Shown one piece after another: positions 22,583 through 32,837 of a DNA stretch of 64,000 nucleotides. The notes below the pieces were generated by a model, which was not told the origin of the DNA, searched no databases, and saw only the letters and a program-made list of their open reading frames with translations. The stretch is from Lantana camara (Eukaryota > Streptophyta > Magnoliopsida > Lamiales > Verbenaceae), in assembly GCA_037501455.1 (NCBI GenBank), contig CM074863.1, positions 59,811,501 to 59,875,500 of the forward strand. Direction: 5' to 3'. A program made the position numbers and the translations under genes. Within the stretch, counting starts at the first letter, position 1; the number at the start of each line of letters is the position of its first letter.

Positions 22583-25577
22583 TGTAACGCCCCGGTGAGG
22601 GCATCCACGCCTATCCCGCACTACGGACCTAGCTTGTATATAGAATTGTTATCCATATACCCGCTAAGGCCGAAGCAAGCGGTGACAAACGGACAACCTA
22701 GCAAGGCGGTGCTAGACTCACAAAGCGAGAATAAAAACACAAGTATGCGGAAGCTTAGATAAAACATAATACGTGCATAAGTCAATTCATTCAACAATTA
22801 AGTGACCATCACGGTCCAGCACAAAATGCCCAAAATACGGAATGTAAAATCAACCTAGCGACCAACCCGGTCCAAACTAGCATAATAATTCATCATACAA
22901 GCCGGATCCATAAATCCAAAAGCGGAACGTAAAACATAAAGTATATTACGACACAACAAGTAAAGCTAGACTCGACAACAACTCTCAAGCAAGACCCCGC
23001 CTAGCAAGACTCCAAAGCACGACCTGCGGACACGAAAGGTAAAGGAGATCAGTTCAAATGGAACCGGTGAGGAGAAGTGTACATAATATAAGTGATATAA
23101 GAGGGTTTAATGCATGCTCAAAACAAAGGTGTTCATGATCCAACTTATTTTCAAAGTAAATGCAAGTTTTAGAAAAATATGGATTATAAACCATACATAA
23201 CCGGCTCGGCGAGAACGAGCACTCCATCCGATCTTCCCAAACCAAGAAATCAAACCAATCCAACCTTTACGCCGTTGATGTCGAGGGAGGCCACCCCCCC
23301 GAGCATCCCTTTTGCCTTTTGAGTGGAGAATTCGGTCCATGTAACCTAGCTCTCTCCAAGAAAACTTCAACCCCGAAACCTCCTCGGAGTCTTAGTAGTC
23401 TTGTCCACAGTGGGAACTTTGGATAAGGACATCCGTCGGCCCTTGCCTTCCCGGAATATCTCTCACCTCCATCCCCGAGCTCAATTTCGATTACCCCAAG
23501 CAAGCGTCCTCGCAAGGTACATCATAACCTCGCTACACAACTCACACATACATATATAATATTCGAATGAAAGTTCCAAAATAGCATTTTGGGTACCTAT
23601 CCCATATACCAATTCAAGTTCTACTTGTAAACTGTTTTCCATAGTCAAACATCGTAATATGAGCAACACTCACAAAACTTGGCTTATTAAGCCTACATAT
23701 ACCTTTTCAAAAATGGGAGTTCAAAACCATCAAACATGATAGGTCATATGCGTCCACAGTTTTAGAAAACATTTTTATATTATAGCTCCTCACCAAGAAC
23801 CTCAAAGGTCGACCACGAGCAACGGACTACTCGGCCGGAGACTCACCACCTAACAAGACAAACGTATTAACAAAGGTAAGACACGACCCAAACCAAGTAA
23901 ACGACGCACGGCTTAAGTAACAAGTCACTTATGAGAGTTATGTATCAAGTTCTCAAGTCATATGTATTAAACGACCTATGAATCATACTTAACATAATTT
24001 AATTAAACGCATAACTTAGTCAATTAAAATAACTTAAGCATGCTTGAGGTATAGAGATCATAATATAAGGTATGCATGAGATGTGAGGATCAATCATGAG
24101 CATGTATAGCATGTCAAGGTCACACATAACGTAGGAAGTCATACAAGTTCAAGTAAATGCATAACTTAGCAAAATGTGACAACTTAAACTTGATCAAGGC
24201 AATAAAATCATAACAAGTGATATGCAAGAAGTTCCACCACATATAATACGGCCACAACTCATTAAATGTATCATAGAAACAAGAAAAGGACATACAAGAG
24301 TCAAAACAAGCGAAACAAGTCAAGAAAACAAGGCTGGGGAAAATCCACCCCCATGGATTTTCCTTCACAAAAAATCCACCGTTGCGGATTGTCCAGAAGC
24401 TACTGCCTCAAATCCGCCCCCATGGATTTTTACACAGCAAAAATCCACCCTAGTGGATTCTGCCCAGAACTTAAAAAAAACGTGACAGCCACTTCGAACT
24501 CGACGGGAATGAGTTCAAAACACCCCAAAACATGAAATTAAGCTTCCAAAACCACAATTAAGCATCATTAATCATCAAGTTACATAATAAAGCACTTAGG
24601 AACATTTAAACATCAAGAAATCTAGCAATTCATGCAAGAACTTTATCTTCTACAAGTTTCAAGAAAGCTTCGAGCACAACAATGGTGAAATCATCAATCA
24701 TGTATGAAACTCAAGGCAAATAATCACATTCTTCATGAAAACACATAAGGAACAAGAATCCATCATCAAATCAAGCTAAAACATGCTAGAACATAGACAT
24801 GCAAGAATCTTCATAAAAGCTTCAAAGGTCAACAATGGAGGATTTCCCATAAGAGCATAAAAACATGAAATTCTTACACCAAATCATTCCTAGCAACATA
24901 AGAAACATATTTCCATCAACAAATTCGGATTTAATCCATCTAACATTAACTCTAGATTTCAAACTCAAGCTTCAAGTTCAAAGAAGAAGACCCACATGAG
25001 CATTCAAGCATTTCTTACCTTAAGAGCTGAAAATGGAAGAGGGAATCTTGTTCTTCAGTCTTGAATCTCCAGCTTTAACCTTCACTCTTGGCTCTTGAAG
25101 ATGGCTTGAAGTTCTTGAGAGAATATGGATGGTCTTTTGAGAAAAGTGAGGGAGAGAGTGACTTGAATCTTATGAAATAACGTAAGAATGGGTTTTAGAG
25201 TGTTAAATCTGATTTTGTAAATTGGGTCAGCCATATAGGGTCATGGAGCGGGTCATACGGGTCAGATTTAGGTGAAATTGGGTCTCAAATTGGGTCAGAA
25301 TTGAAATTGGGTCGTAGGTCAACTGGGTTAAGTAAAAAGGTTGACTTTTCGTAAAATGGCCATAACTTCTTCGTCCGAACTGCGAATCGAGCGATTCAGG
25401 AACCCACGAACTCTTAATCGAATTATCTATTCAATTTCATCGAATTCTAACCAGTTCCAGGCTTGGAAAATAAATTTACCATTTAGTCCCTAATTTATGC
25501 TTTAATGTCCATATAAGTACATTGTTTTCGATTAATCCTAAAGCATGCTATCAAAACCCTTTAAGCACAAAACGAGT
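22583..25577 (-). mobile_element. Element D 5' LTR, U3 start deleted
   Basis: Matches 15570-18532 and ends ...GGGGCGTTACA next to the PBS. The match stops at 25577, so about 169 bp of U3 present at 18533-18701 are missing, together with the flanking CRM gag N-terminus. The hairpin cluster is kept at 24338-24463; hairpin 3 carries an A-to-G change that breaks one base pair. Confidence 0.88.
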
Positions 25578-25702
25578 TCGGTTTTAAGCCTTTTTCGAAG
25601 ATCTCTCTTTTTTTTTTTTTTTGATCTTTTTGCAGCCAAAATAACAAGAGAAACGAAATTACACAAAAAATAAAGATAAGGATAAGTAACCTTGTATGGA
25701 AA
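25578..25702 (-). mobile_element. CRM-like leader fragment
   Basis: Sequence between the CRM PBS and the lost gag start, with a run of about 15 T on the plus strand near 25606-25621. It ends at the deletion junction with the D 5' LTR. Confidence 0.6.
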
Positions 25703-25719
25703 CCTAAGCTCTTGATACA
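25703..25719 (-). other. CRM-like primer-binding site
   Basis: Minus strand reads TGTATCAAGAGCTTAGG three bases after the LTR end (...GTTCGTATCA). It resembles the TGGTATCA-AGAGC sites of this lineage with one or two changes. Confidence 0.65.
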
Positions 25720-25722
25720 AAA

Positions 25723-26449
25723 TGATACGAACTCCACGTACTTACCGTGGAACCGTATACCAATACTTGGCGTTCTTGATTTTCGATCGTCCACTTCAAG
25801 GTTAAAATTGAGGAGTGTGACCCGTTTGCTATAATGAGCAAGGAACCAAACACTATCAGATTGGAAAAGTAATGCACCCTGTCGACTATAATGAGTCGGG
25901 AAATGACATTATCCGGTGGAGGGTTTGAAACCCTAATGACGTTCAGCCAAGAACTAGAGAGTTGAACTCACTTGAATCACAAATTCATTTAAGAGTTGAC
26001 TAAAAAAACGAAATACAAGACTGAAATATAAAGATGCATGCATGGGAATTCTAAGAGACAATTCAGAATTCAAAGAGACAAGCTAATCCCGTCACCTTCC
26101 TTGTAGGCTGAATAAAAATGGGCTTAACCTAATCTAAATGCATGGAAAATAAATAAAAAGATGGTCCAAAGTATAATATAATAGTTCAGGGCCAAATTAC
26201 AATAAGCTTAACACAATTTGGGCTTAAAATTTGATCACTAAGACATTGAAACAAGGTGGATTGGATCCAGCTGAATACTTATCTTCTTGGGGCTCTTCTT
26301 GAGTTATTTGGATCAAAAGAGATTGAACTTCCTCTTGCATTCTTTTGGACCGTGACCTTGTGATAGGTCCAACATAACTTGGTTCATTTTGAGTTGTGAT
26401 CATATCATCATTCGGATCAAAGTGTGGCCTTGTTTTATGATTCCCATCA
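25723..26449 (-). mobile_element. CRM-like 5' LTR
   Basis: 727 bp, starting TGATGGGAATC (26449) and ending CGTATCA (25723), with TGAT...ATCA inverted ends. Its first part codes the polyprotein C-terminus seen at 11540-11656 ([20 protein letters not shown]) and continues to a stop at 26224. It is inserted in the gag of element E. It contains two hairpins with loop ATAATG at 25826-25841 and 25883-25898. Together with 11540-15569 it forms one CRM-like element split by D. Confidence 0.8.
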
Positions 26450-27338
26450 CCTGGGCCCTTCGGAGCTGGTGGTGGAGAAGAATAAGTCATAGGCCTCTTG
26501 CCCAAAGCAGTACTCGAACCTAGACCTCTAAACCCTGATCCAGAACCTCTGAAACCCAATCCGGAACCTGAGCCCGAACCTGAACCTGAGCAATAGGTAG
26601 ACCGCCTTGCATTCACCGAATCCACAACCAACAATGCCTTCTTAGTAGCCTTAACCCAGGTGCTCGTGTTGACCGCCTCAATCGTTGTCTGAATATCTGG
26701 TCTAAGGCCCTGAACAAACTGCATCGCCTTATGGAAATCGTCACTCACTATATTAGGAGCATAGCGGGACAATCTCTCAAACTCGGCGATATACTCTGAA
26801 ACCGACCTGCTTCCTTGCTTAAGCTCTGTAAATTCCTTCAATCTTCGGGTGCGAGAAGATAGAGGAATAAATTTGTTTCTAAACTCTCTGACGAAAACTT
26901 CCCAATTCACTTCCTCACCTACAGCCTCTAACACAATCCGGGCACTCTCCCACCAAGAGTATGCCTCGGCCTGAATCAACGAAATGGTACATCGGGCCTT
27001 CTCCTGGGACTCACACGGAATAAGCTCCCATATCCTCTCGATTTCCTTCAACCACTACTCCGCCTGAATATCATTCCTTTATAGAACTTGGGAGGATGCT
27101 GGTTCTGGAACTCCCAGAAAATCACTGAAATCTAGCCCCCCGGCTGTGGTCGTGGAACTGGTGGTGCTGCAGGAACATAATCCCAGACCCTCTGATCAAT
27201 AAGAACCACCACTGCATTCATAAAGTCCTGTGGCTGAGCCTAAGGAGGTGGAGGAGGAGGTGGTGATCTCTCACGGCGATGATGACGACGATGTCAATGT
27301 CCCGGAGAACGATCACGATGACGTCTATCGCGAGCCAT
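26450..27338 (-). pseudogene. Element E gag, copy 1
   Basis: A gag-type frame starting MARDRRHRDRSPGH at 27338, preceded by an acceptor-like TGATTTCAG. Stops occur early in the N-terminal Pro-rich part (TGA after GH, TAG after the Pro run, another before ISVIF), and a frameshift precedes KEIERIWELIP. From about 27051 the gag domain is open (AYSWWESAR ... FRNKFIPLSSRTRRLKEF ... FERLSRYAPNI). At 26449 the CRM LTR cuts it, in frame, giving a 275-codon fusion frame that ends at 26224. Element C inserted 35 bp upstream of the ATG in the opposite orientation. Confidence 0.8.
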
Positions 27339-27372
27339 CCTGAAATCAAGTCACTATTATGCATGTTCGATT

Positions 27373-30213
27373 TGTGACACCCCGACTTTCAGACCGTACA
27401 GGTATGACGTATGTGCGCGATTTATATTATTTAAATTCATATTCTTTATTCTTTTAATTCTTATTTTAAATATTTCTTATGAATTCTATATGATTATGAA
27501 TGCTAATTGTTAAGATTTGATTCGTTGATGCTTGATTTGATTTCGGAATTTCTCGTGGTTTGAATATGTTGGAGAATTACGTGTTATGAACTTGGATTAT
27601 GCTCGTTATCTGTTTTCGGATTTATTTGTTGAGCTTTTGAATTAATTGTTCGTTCGGAACCTAAAGGAGGTTAAAACGCTTTTAGCTCACCTTCGGTTCC
27701 AATGTGTGTATTTTGAGCTCGGGAATTCGGATTCGAATTCCGTCACCACCGTTGAACTCGTTTCGATGATTCGGGTTCGATGGACTAAACCTCATAACCT
27801 TTTAAGCTCATTTGGTAATCCGAAATCCGACCGGAAACTTACCTCGCTCTTATATGACTACCTTTCACCTATTTGCACTTTGGTCCCTCAACTCTTGACA
27901 TACTACCTTCAACCTTGGCCCCACACTCCACCAAAACTCAGCATATCTATCTCTCTCCCTCTCATTATCGGTACAAGCAAGGAAAAAGGAGAGAAAGTGC
28001 AGCAACCTTGGAGCTTAAACCCTTGAACCCATCACTATTCACCTTAGGAGATTTTGAGCTCTAATCTCCATTTTCTTCCAATTTCTTCAAGGGGTAACTT
28101 AGTATTTGATATGTACATGAATATATGGTCATTTTGAGCTATTAAATCCATGCTTTGGACTAGGTTTGATATAGTTATGGTGCATAACATGATTATTGAG
28201 GGTTTGATGATCTTCCTTGTTTCTTGGACTTAAGCTTTGATTTGAAGATATGTATATGATCCCATATGACTCTAATATGCTTGTATGATCTCCTTGGTTA
28301 CTATGGTTGAGCATGGTGGAAGATACCATTAGTGAAATTCAAATTTTGGATTGGATGAACTTGAGATATGTGATGATTCTTGACCTTTTATGATGATTGG
28401 GTGATTATATGTTGAATAGGAAGTGATTTGCTATGATTTACTTGAGTTGTGTGGTTTGGAATGGTTGCATGTTGTTGCTGCGTGCTTGCCCTGCTCCCTC
28501 CCCTGTTTTTTCCCGCAGAGTTACTGTTGCTGCTGTTATTTTATTTTCGAAGACGAAGGGCCAACACGGCCGTGTCAGCTTTGTGCATGTTTTGGACACG
28601 GCCGTGTCAGCCTCTCGACTTGGAGCAATTTATTTTTATAAAACCGGACACGGCCGTGTCCATTTTGAACTAAAACCCAACACGGCCGTGTCATTTGAAA
28701 ATATGGCGGCGGCAATTGCTCGTTTTATTGCTTCGGTGTTTTTCTTTGCGATTTCTTTCTTCGTTTATGACGTGTATGCAATGTTAGCTGGTTATATTAC
28801 GCGTTATGTGCTTTGTTTTGAACTTATGACTTTATTTTCTATGAATTGTGTGAATATGATTTGGTAGGTTTTATTTGACGTGTTATGCATTTCATTTACA
28901 TTCTTTGCATTCATAAGCATTGCCGAGCGTCTATTTGGTTCATATTTGAGTCTAAGTCTCGGGTCTTGCTTTCTTTTGTGTTTCAGAGCCTCTTCCGGTC
29001 GCGCAAGAGCCCGAAGCTTAGGTGGTCGGTTGTCGTTTCGATCCTATCTTTTGTCTCCTTTTTGTTAAGGTGAGGTTAGGAATTAGTAGCTAAATACCCT
29101 ATGGCTTATAATATGATGAATTTTTCCCTTGAATGTGGATATGGTACATATATCTAGATACGAGTGCTTAATTTACGTTTATGATTTTATGGAATAACTT
29201 TGGGCTCTTGGAAACGATATATGTACGAGTATATATAAGCTTGATTTTAAAGCTCTTTTAGTATGTTTTGTTATGTTGAGCGAGTGTGCCCTGAAAGATG
29301 GGATTTTTGGTTTGAATTGGTTTGTGGGCCCTGGAGATGTGGGTAAGGAAGGCCCGGGGCGATCACAGGGTCGCCGGGTTTAACCCCTGTGCACGTTCTC
29401 ATTTGAGATATTCACGTGCGACCCTGGGAGGTTGGGAAGGCGTGGTATCTTGAGCCTTCGGTGGATAACCGGAGAAGGCATAACGTGGGTTAGCTACCCC
29501 GTATGTTTTTGGTATTGTAGGTGCTAGGGTTTGATTCCCGACACACCATGGATGTAAGGGTGGATTTATGATTTGATATTTATGTTTAGAGGAGTAAGGG
29601 ATAGTCCGTTCTCGCCGGGCTTTTATTTATGTTTTGACCGATGGATTATGAATCGAGATAGATGCTTTTCTTACTATATGTTAATTTCGGGAAATGGTTT
29701 TGGTGTGCAAAACTCTAGGCTTGATTCATGACTATCACTTTTGATTTGTGCTGTGCTCTATACGTATTTAAAGTGTGGGTGTGTTAAGCCCCTCACTCAG
29801 TCGAGTTGTGAGACTGACCCTCTTCTTTCCCTTTCAGGTGTGTCGAGCTAGGCGGGGAAGTGCATCGAGTCGAGTCGTACTTAGCCGTTTAGGTCGAGTA
29901 GCATTGCATCTCTTTTGTTTTAGCATCTTGTATGAAATATAACCTTGGCACTTGAATTCTTATATCTATTTTGGGCTGATAAGCCATGGTATATATATTG
30001 TTACTTTTGATGAGCTCGTTTGGATCCTGTTTATTGCTTCCGCATATTTGATTTGTGTTTGTGCGCTCTGGTGTTGTTTAGCCCCGCTTAGCCTAGTGGG
30101 TGAGTGTAGGTCACCGTTCGCTTAGACTCGGGCACATGTATGGAAATCCATTTCGTATTTGGGTTCGGGTTTAAGTGCGGGGGATGTGGTGGCCCACCGC
30201 TCCGGGCGTCACA
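27373..30213 (+). mobile_element. Element C 5' LTR, copy 1
   Basis: 2841 bp, from TGTGACACCCCGAC to ...GGGCGTCACA, followed by a PBS. TATA-like CTTATATGAC lies near 27849. The LTR contains an inverted repeat near its start (27656-27702), four ACACGGCCGTGT palindromes (28564-28691), the module starting TGCCGAGCGTC (28921) and the donor-like AAGGTGAGG (29067-29075). Open frames of up to 144 codons here have no recognisable domain. Confidence 0.9.
28564..28691 (+). repeat. Four perfect palindromes in C LTR
   Basis: ACACGGCCGTGT occurs at 28564-28575, 28596-28607, 28648-28659 and 28680-28691. The third extends to GGACACGGCCGTGTCC (16 bp), and the second is GACACGGCCGTGTC. The second copy is at 54337-54464. 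Confidence 0.9.
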
Positions 30214-30406
30214 TCCTTAAAGTGGTATCAGAGCCCTCGGTTACAAAACCGGAACTCTTGAGTCGAGTCTGGTGAGTCTAGGTCGTTCGGCTTAGGACAA
30301 CGTGGTTATATGCATTTATATGATTATTTGTTTACCTTCTTGTTAATAGTGCACATGAACATGCACTAACCTCCACGCATATGAATTGGAATCTCTTGTT
30401 TTGTAG
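29070..30406 (+). other. Possible leader intron of element C
   Basis: The LTR donor-like AAG|GTGAGG (intron from 29070) and the acceptor TTGTTTTGTAG (ending 30406) just 5 bases before the gag ATG frame a 1337 bp stretch containing the LTR end and PBS. CACTAAC at 30364-30370, about 37 bases before the acceptor, fits a plant branch site. Splicing is inferred from motifs only. Confidence 0.4.
30223..30234 (+). other. Element C primer-binding site, copy 1
   Basis: TGGTATCAGAGC, nine bases after the LTR end at 30213; the copy in C2 is at 55996-56007. Complementary to the 3' end expected for initiator-Met tRNA. Confidence 0.9.
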
Positions 30407-30411
30407 AGAAC

Positions 30412-31685
30412 ATGCCTCCCCGAAGACACCATTGCCGAGATAGATCTCCGGAACATCGTCATCACCGAGATCATTCTCCACAACATGAAAACAACAATCC
30501 ACCACCCCCACCTCAAATGGATCCCGGAAACTTTATGGAAAGATTGGCCGTATTTTTGGAACAAAGGGCTCAGGAAAGGAATAATGCACCTCCGGCCCGG
30601 AATCATGGAGGGAATGCTATCACCGCTCTTCTTCGGGAATTTAAAAATCAGAATCCACCGGTTTTCATTGGTGGGAATGATGTGCAGGTAGAGGAGTGGT
30701 TAATCCAGACAAATAGGGTATGGCGCCTCATTCCTTGTGACCCGATGGACAAGCTACAGTGCACTCTTACCATGATACAGGGATAAGCCTACAGTTGGTG
30801 GACTAGCACTCAGATTAAGTTGGAAGCTTCCGGGGAAGAGATTACATGGGATATCTTTGAACAGGAATTCAAGAACAAATATATCCCTAAGGCTACGAGA
30901 AACCGAAGGTTGAGAGAATTTATGGATTTGAAACAAGGGAGTATGTCTGTTACTGATTATATCAACGAGTTTGAGAGACTCTCCTGTTATGCCCCTAATA
31001 TCGCTAATGATGATGAAGCGAAGGCCTCTCAGTTTCTCCAAGGACTACGGGAGGATATGAAAGATGCTTTGGAAGCAGCCAACACTAGCACGTGGGCGAA
31101 AGTAGTTGATAAGGCGCTCAGGGTCGAAGAGAGAGTGGTTTTGAGGAGGAGGACTTCACATTCAGGGCAAGGGTCCAGTTCAGGGACTATGAATAAATTT
31201 GGAAAGAGGCCAGCCTTTCAAACTTTTCAACAGGCTAAGCCTCAGAACAAATCATTCAGACCAGTGGGACCAATTCAAGCCAAGCAACCTTTAGCACTTC
31301 CAGCACCACCTAAAGTGCAATGTACCTATTGCAAAGGTCATCACCATGTGGATAACTGCTTCAGACTCCATAAAAGATGTTTCATTTGTGGAGCACCGGA
31401 TCATATGATGAACACGTGTCCGAAGAAGAAAGACAATCCGAGGCCTGCAATTCCAGCGAGGGCATATGCGTTGGGAGCTGAGGAGGAGCAAGCTGTAGAT
31501 GTCGACCCAAATGCGGTGATCGAAGGTACTATAAGCATCCATGGCACTACATTACATGCATTATTCGATCCCGGGGCTACTCATTCATTTATTTCCCGGG
31601 ATATTGCTGCTTCTATGTGCTTGCCTGTTTCTTTATGTGCGCATGACTACGTGGTTAGTTCCCCTCTTGGTGGTAGCTTAGTATC
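30412..31685 (+). pseudogene. Element C gag and protease start, copy 1
   Basis: Gag starts at MPPRRHHCRDRSP (30412), with a Pro-rich region and a gag domain (VEEWLIQTNRVWRLIP). A TAA stop at 30784-30786 interrupts it just before AYSWWTSTQ; the same frame then continues (FKNKYIPKATRNRRLREF ... FERLSCYAPNI). CCHC knuckles lie at 31321-31359 and 31378-31419 (CFICGAPDHMMNTC). The protease active-site region reads FDPGATHSFIS near 31565, where relatives usually have D-S/T-G. After GGSL (about 31680) the frame breaks: the protease C-terminal segment expected before LGMDWL is missing, consistent with a deletion of roughly 80-100 bases plus a frameshift. The stop and the deletion are both shared with copy 2. 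Confidence 0.85.
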
Positions 31686-32611
31686 TTGCATGATGTTATT
31701 TTGGGGATGGATTGGTTGTATGAGTATGGGGCTCAGATGGATTGTCGGGAGAAGAAAGTTTCCTTTGGTTCAGTGGTGTTTAAGGGCGAGAAGGTTAAGT
31801 CAAGCCCGTTTATTTCTTTCATGGAGGCTAGTAAACTGGTCCGGGACGGAACAACAGGTTTTGTGGCCTATCTTTTGAATAGACCGAAGGATCAGGCCAA
31901 ACTTGAAGAGACGGAGGTCGTACGAGAGTATATCGATGTTTTCCCTGAGACTTTGGGTTCTCTTCCGCCTGATAGGGACATCGAGTTCGTAATTGACCTT
32001 TATCCCGGAGCAGAGCCTTTCTCGAAGACTCCCTACAGGATGGCTCCTGCAGAGTTGAAGGAGTTGAAGTTGCAGCTTGATGAACTGTTAGCTTGCGGGT
32101 ACGTCCGTCTGAGCACTTCTCCGTGGGGTGCTCCCGTTCTATTTGTAAAGAAGAAGGATGGAACGTTACGGATGTGTATAGATTACCGTGAGCTGAATCG
32201 GATGACCGTGAAGAATAAGTATCCATTGCCTCATATCGAGGAGCTATTTGATATTTTGCAAGGGTCTAAGGTTTATTCTAAGTTGGATTTGAGGCAAGGT
32301 TATTATCAGCTGCGGATAAGGGAGGAGGATATCCCTAAGACTGGATTCAACACTCGCTATGGGCACTTTGAATTCGTTGTGATGCCTTTCGGGTTAACTA
32401 ATGCTCCAGCCGTGTTCATGGATATGATGCACCGAGTGTTCAGGCAATTCCTTGACAAGTTTGTGGTAATTTTTATAGACGACATTCTGGTGTATTCTAA
32501 GTCGGTTGAAGAGCATGTTCAGCATCTCCGGATTGTTTTGGAAACCCTAAGGGAGCATAAGTTGTATGCCAAGTTCGGCAAATGCGAGTTTTGGAGCGAT
32601 TGGGTTATGTT
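31686..32611 (+). pseudogene. Element C reverse transcriptase, copy 1, truncated
   Basis: Begins at the end of protease ([15 protein letters not shown]) and continues through RT ([16 protein letters not shown] ... [12 protein letters not shown]) to the catalytic FIDD at 32472-32483 and [13 protein letters not shown]. The match to copy 2 ends at 32611, where filler and LTR-B sequence start; RNase H, integrase and chromodomain are gone. Codon 32073 reads CAG here but TAG in copy 2, so this segment keeps the older base. Confidence 0.85.
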
Positions 32612-32683
32612 CACATATTTTAAAGAGCGATTAGGAACTAAACACATATTTTAAAGAGCGATTAGGAACTAAACACATATTTT
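32609..32683. other. Junction with templated filler
   Basis: Between C pol and LTR-B lies GTTCACATATTTT (32609-32621), which also occurs at 32690-32702, then a 31 bp unit starting AAAGAGCGATTAGG present twice head to tail (32622-32652, 32653-32683) but once in the other LTR-B copy. Such locally copied filler marks error-prone end joining. Confidence 0.75.
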
Positions 32684-32837
32684 AATTAAGTTCACATATT
32701 TTCATAAGATTGCAGTTAGTTCAATTAAACAATTAAAACATGACTAAGCAATTCAAGCACAAGCAGAGCTAAATAAATAACAATCTAATCGCACGAAAAC
32801 GACATCGTATCTTGCTCCGAAAATGCGGGGTGTTACA
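32684..32837 (-). mobile_element. LTR-B fragment
   Basis: First part of LTR-B, starting TGTAACACCCCGCATTTTCGG at 32837. It corresponds to 42849-43002 and is cut at the junction with C pol. The neighbouring bases GCCGA correspond to the duplication GCCGG seen at the complete LTR-B. Confidence 0.8.

Noticed and set aside
28433..28867. 144-codon frame in the C LTR
   Set aside because: Lies between LTR start and PBS over the palindromes, with no family resemblance. The second copy is a DNA duplicate, so its conservation carries no weight.
30784..30786. Gag stop as a programmed readthrough or recoding site
   Set aside because: It lies inside the gag domain, not at the gag-pol border, and this element has other lesions; simple nonsense mutation is enough.
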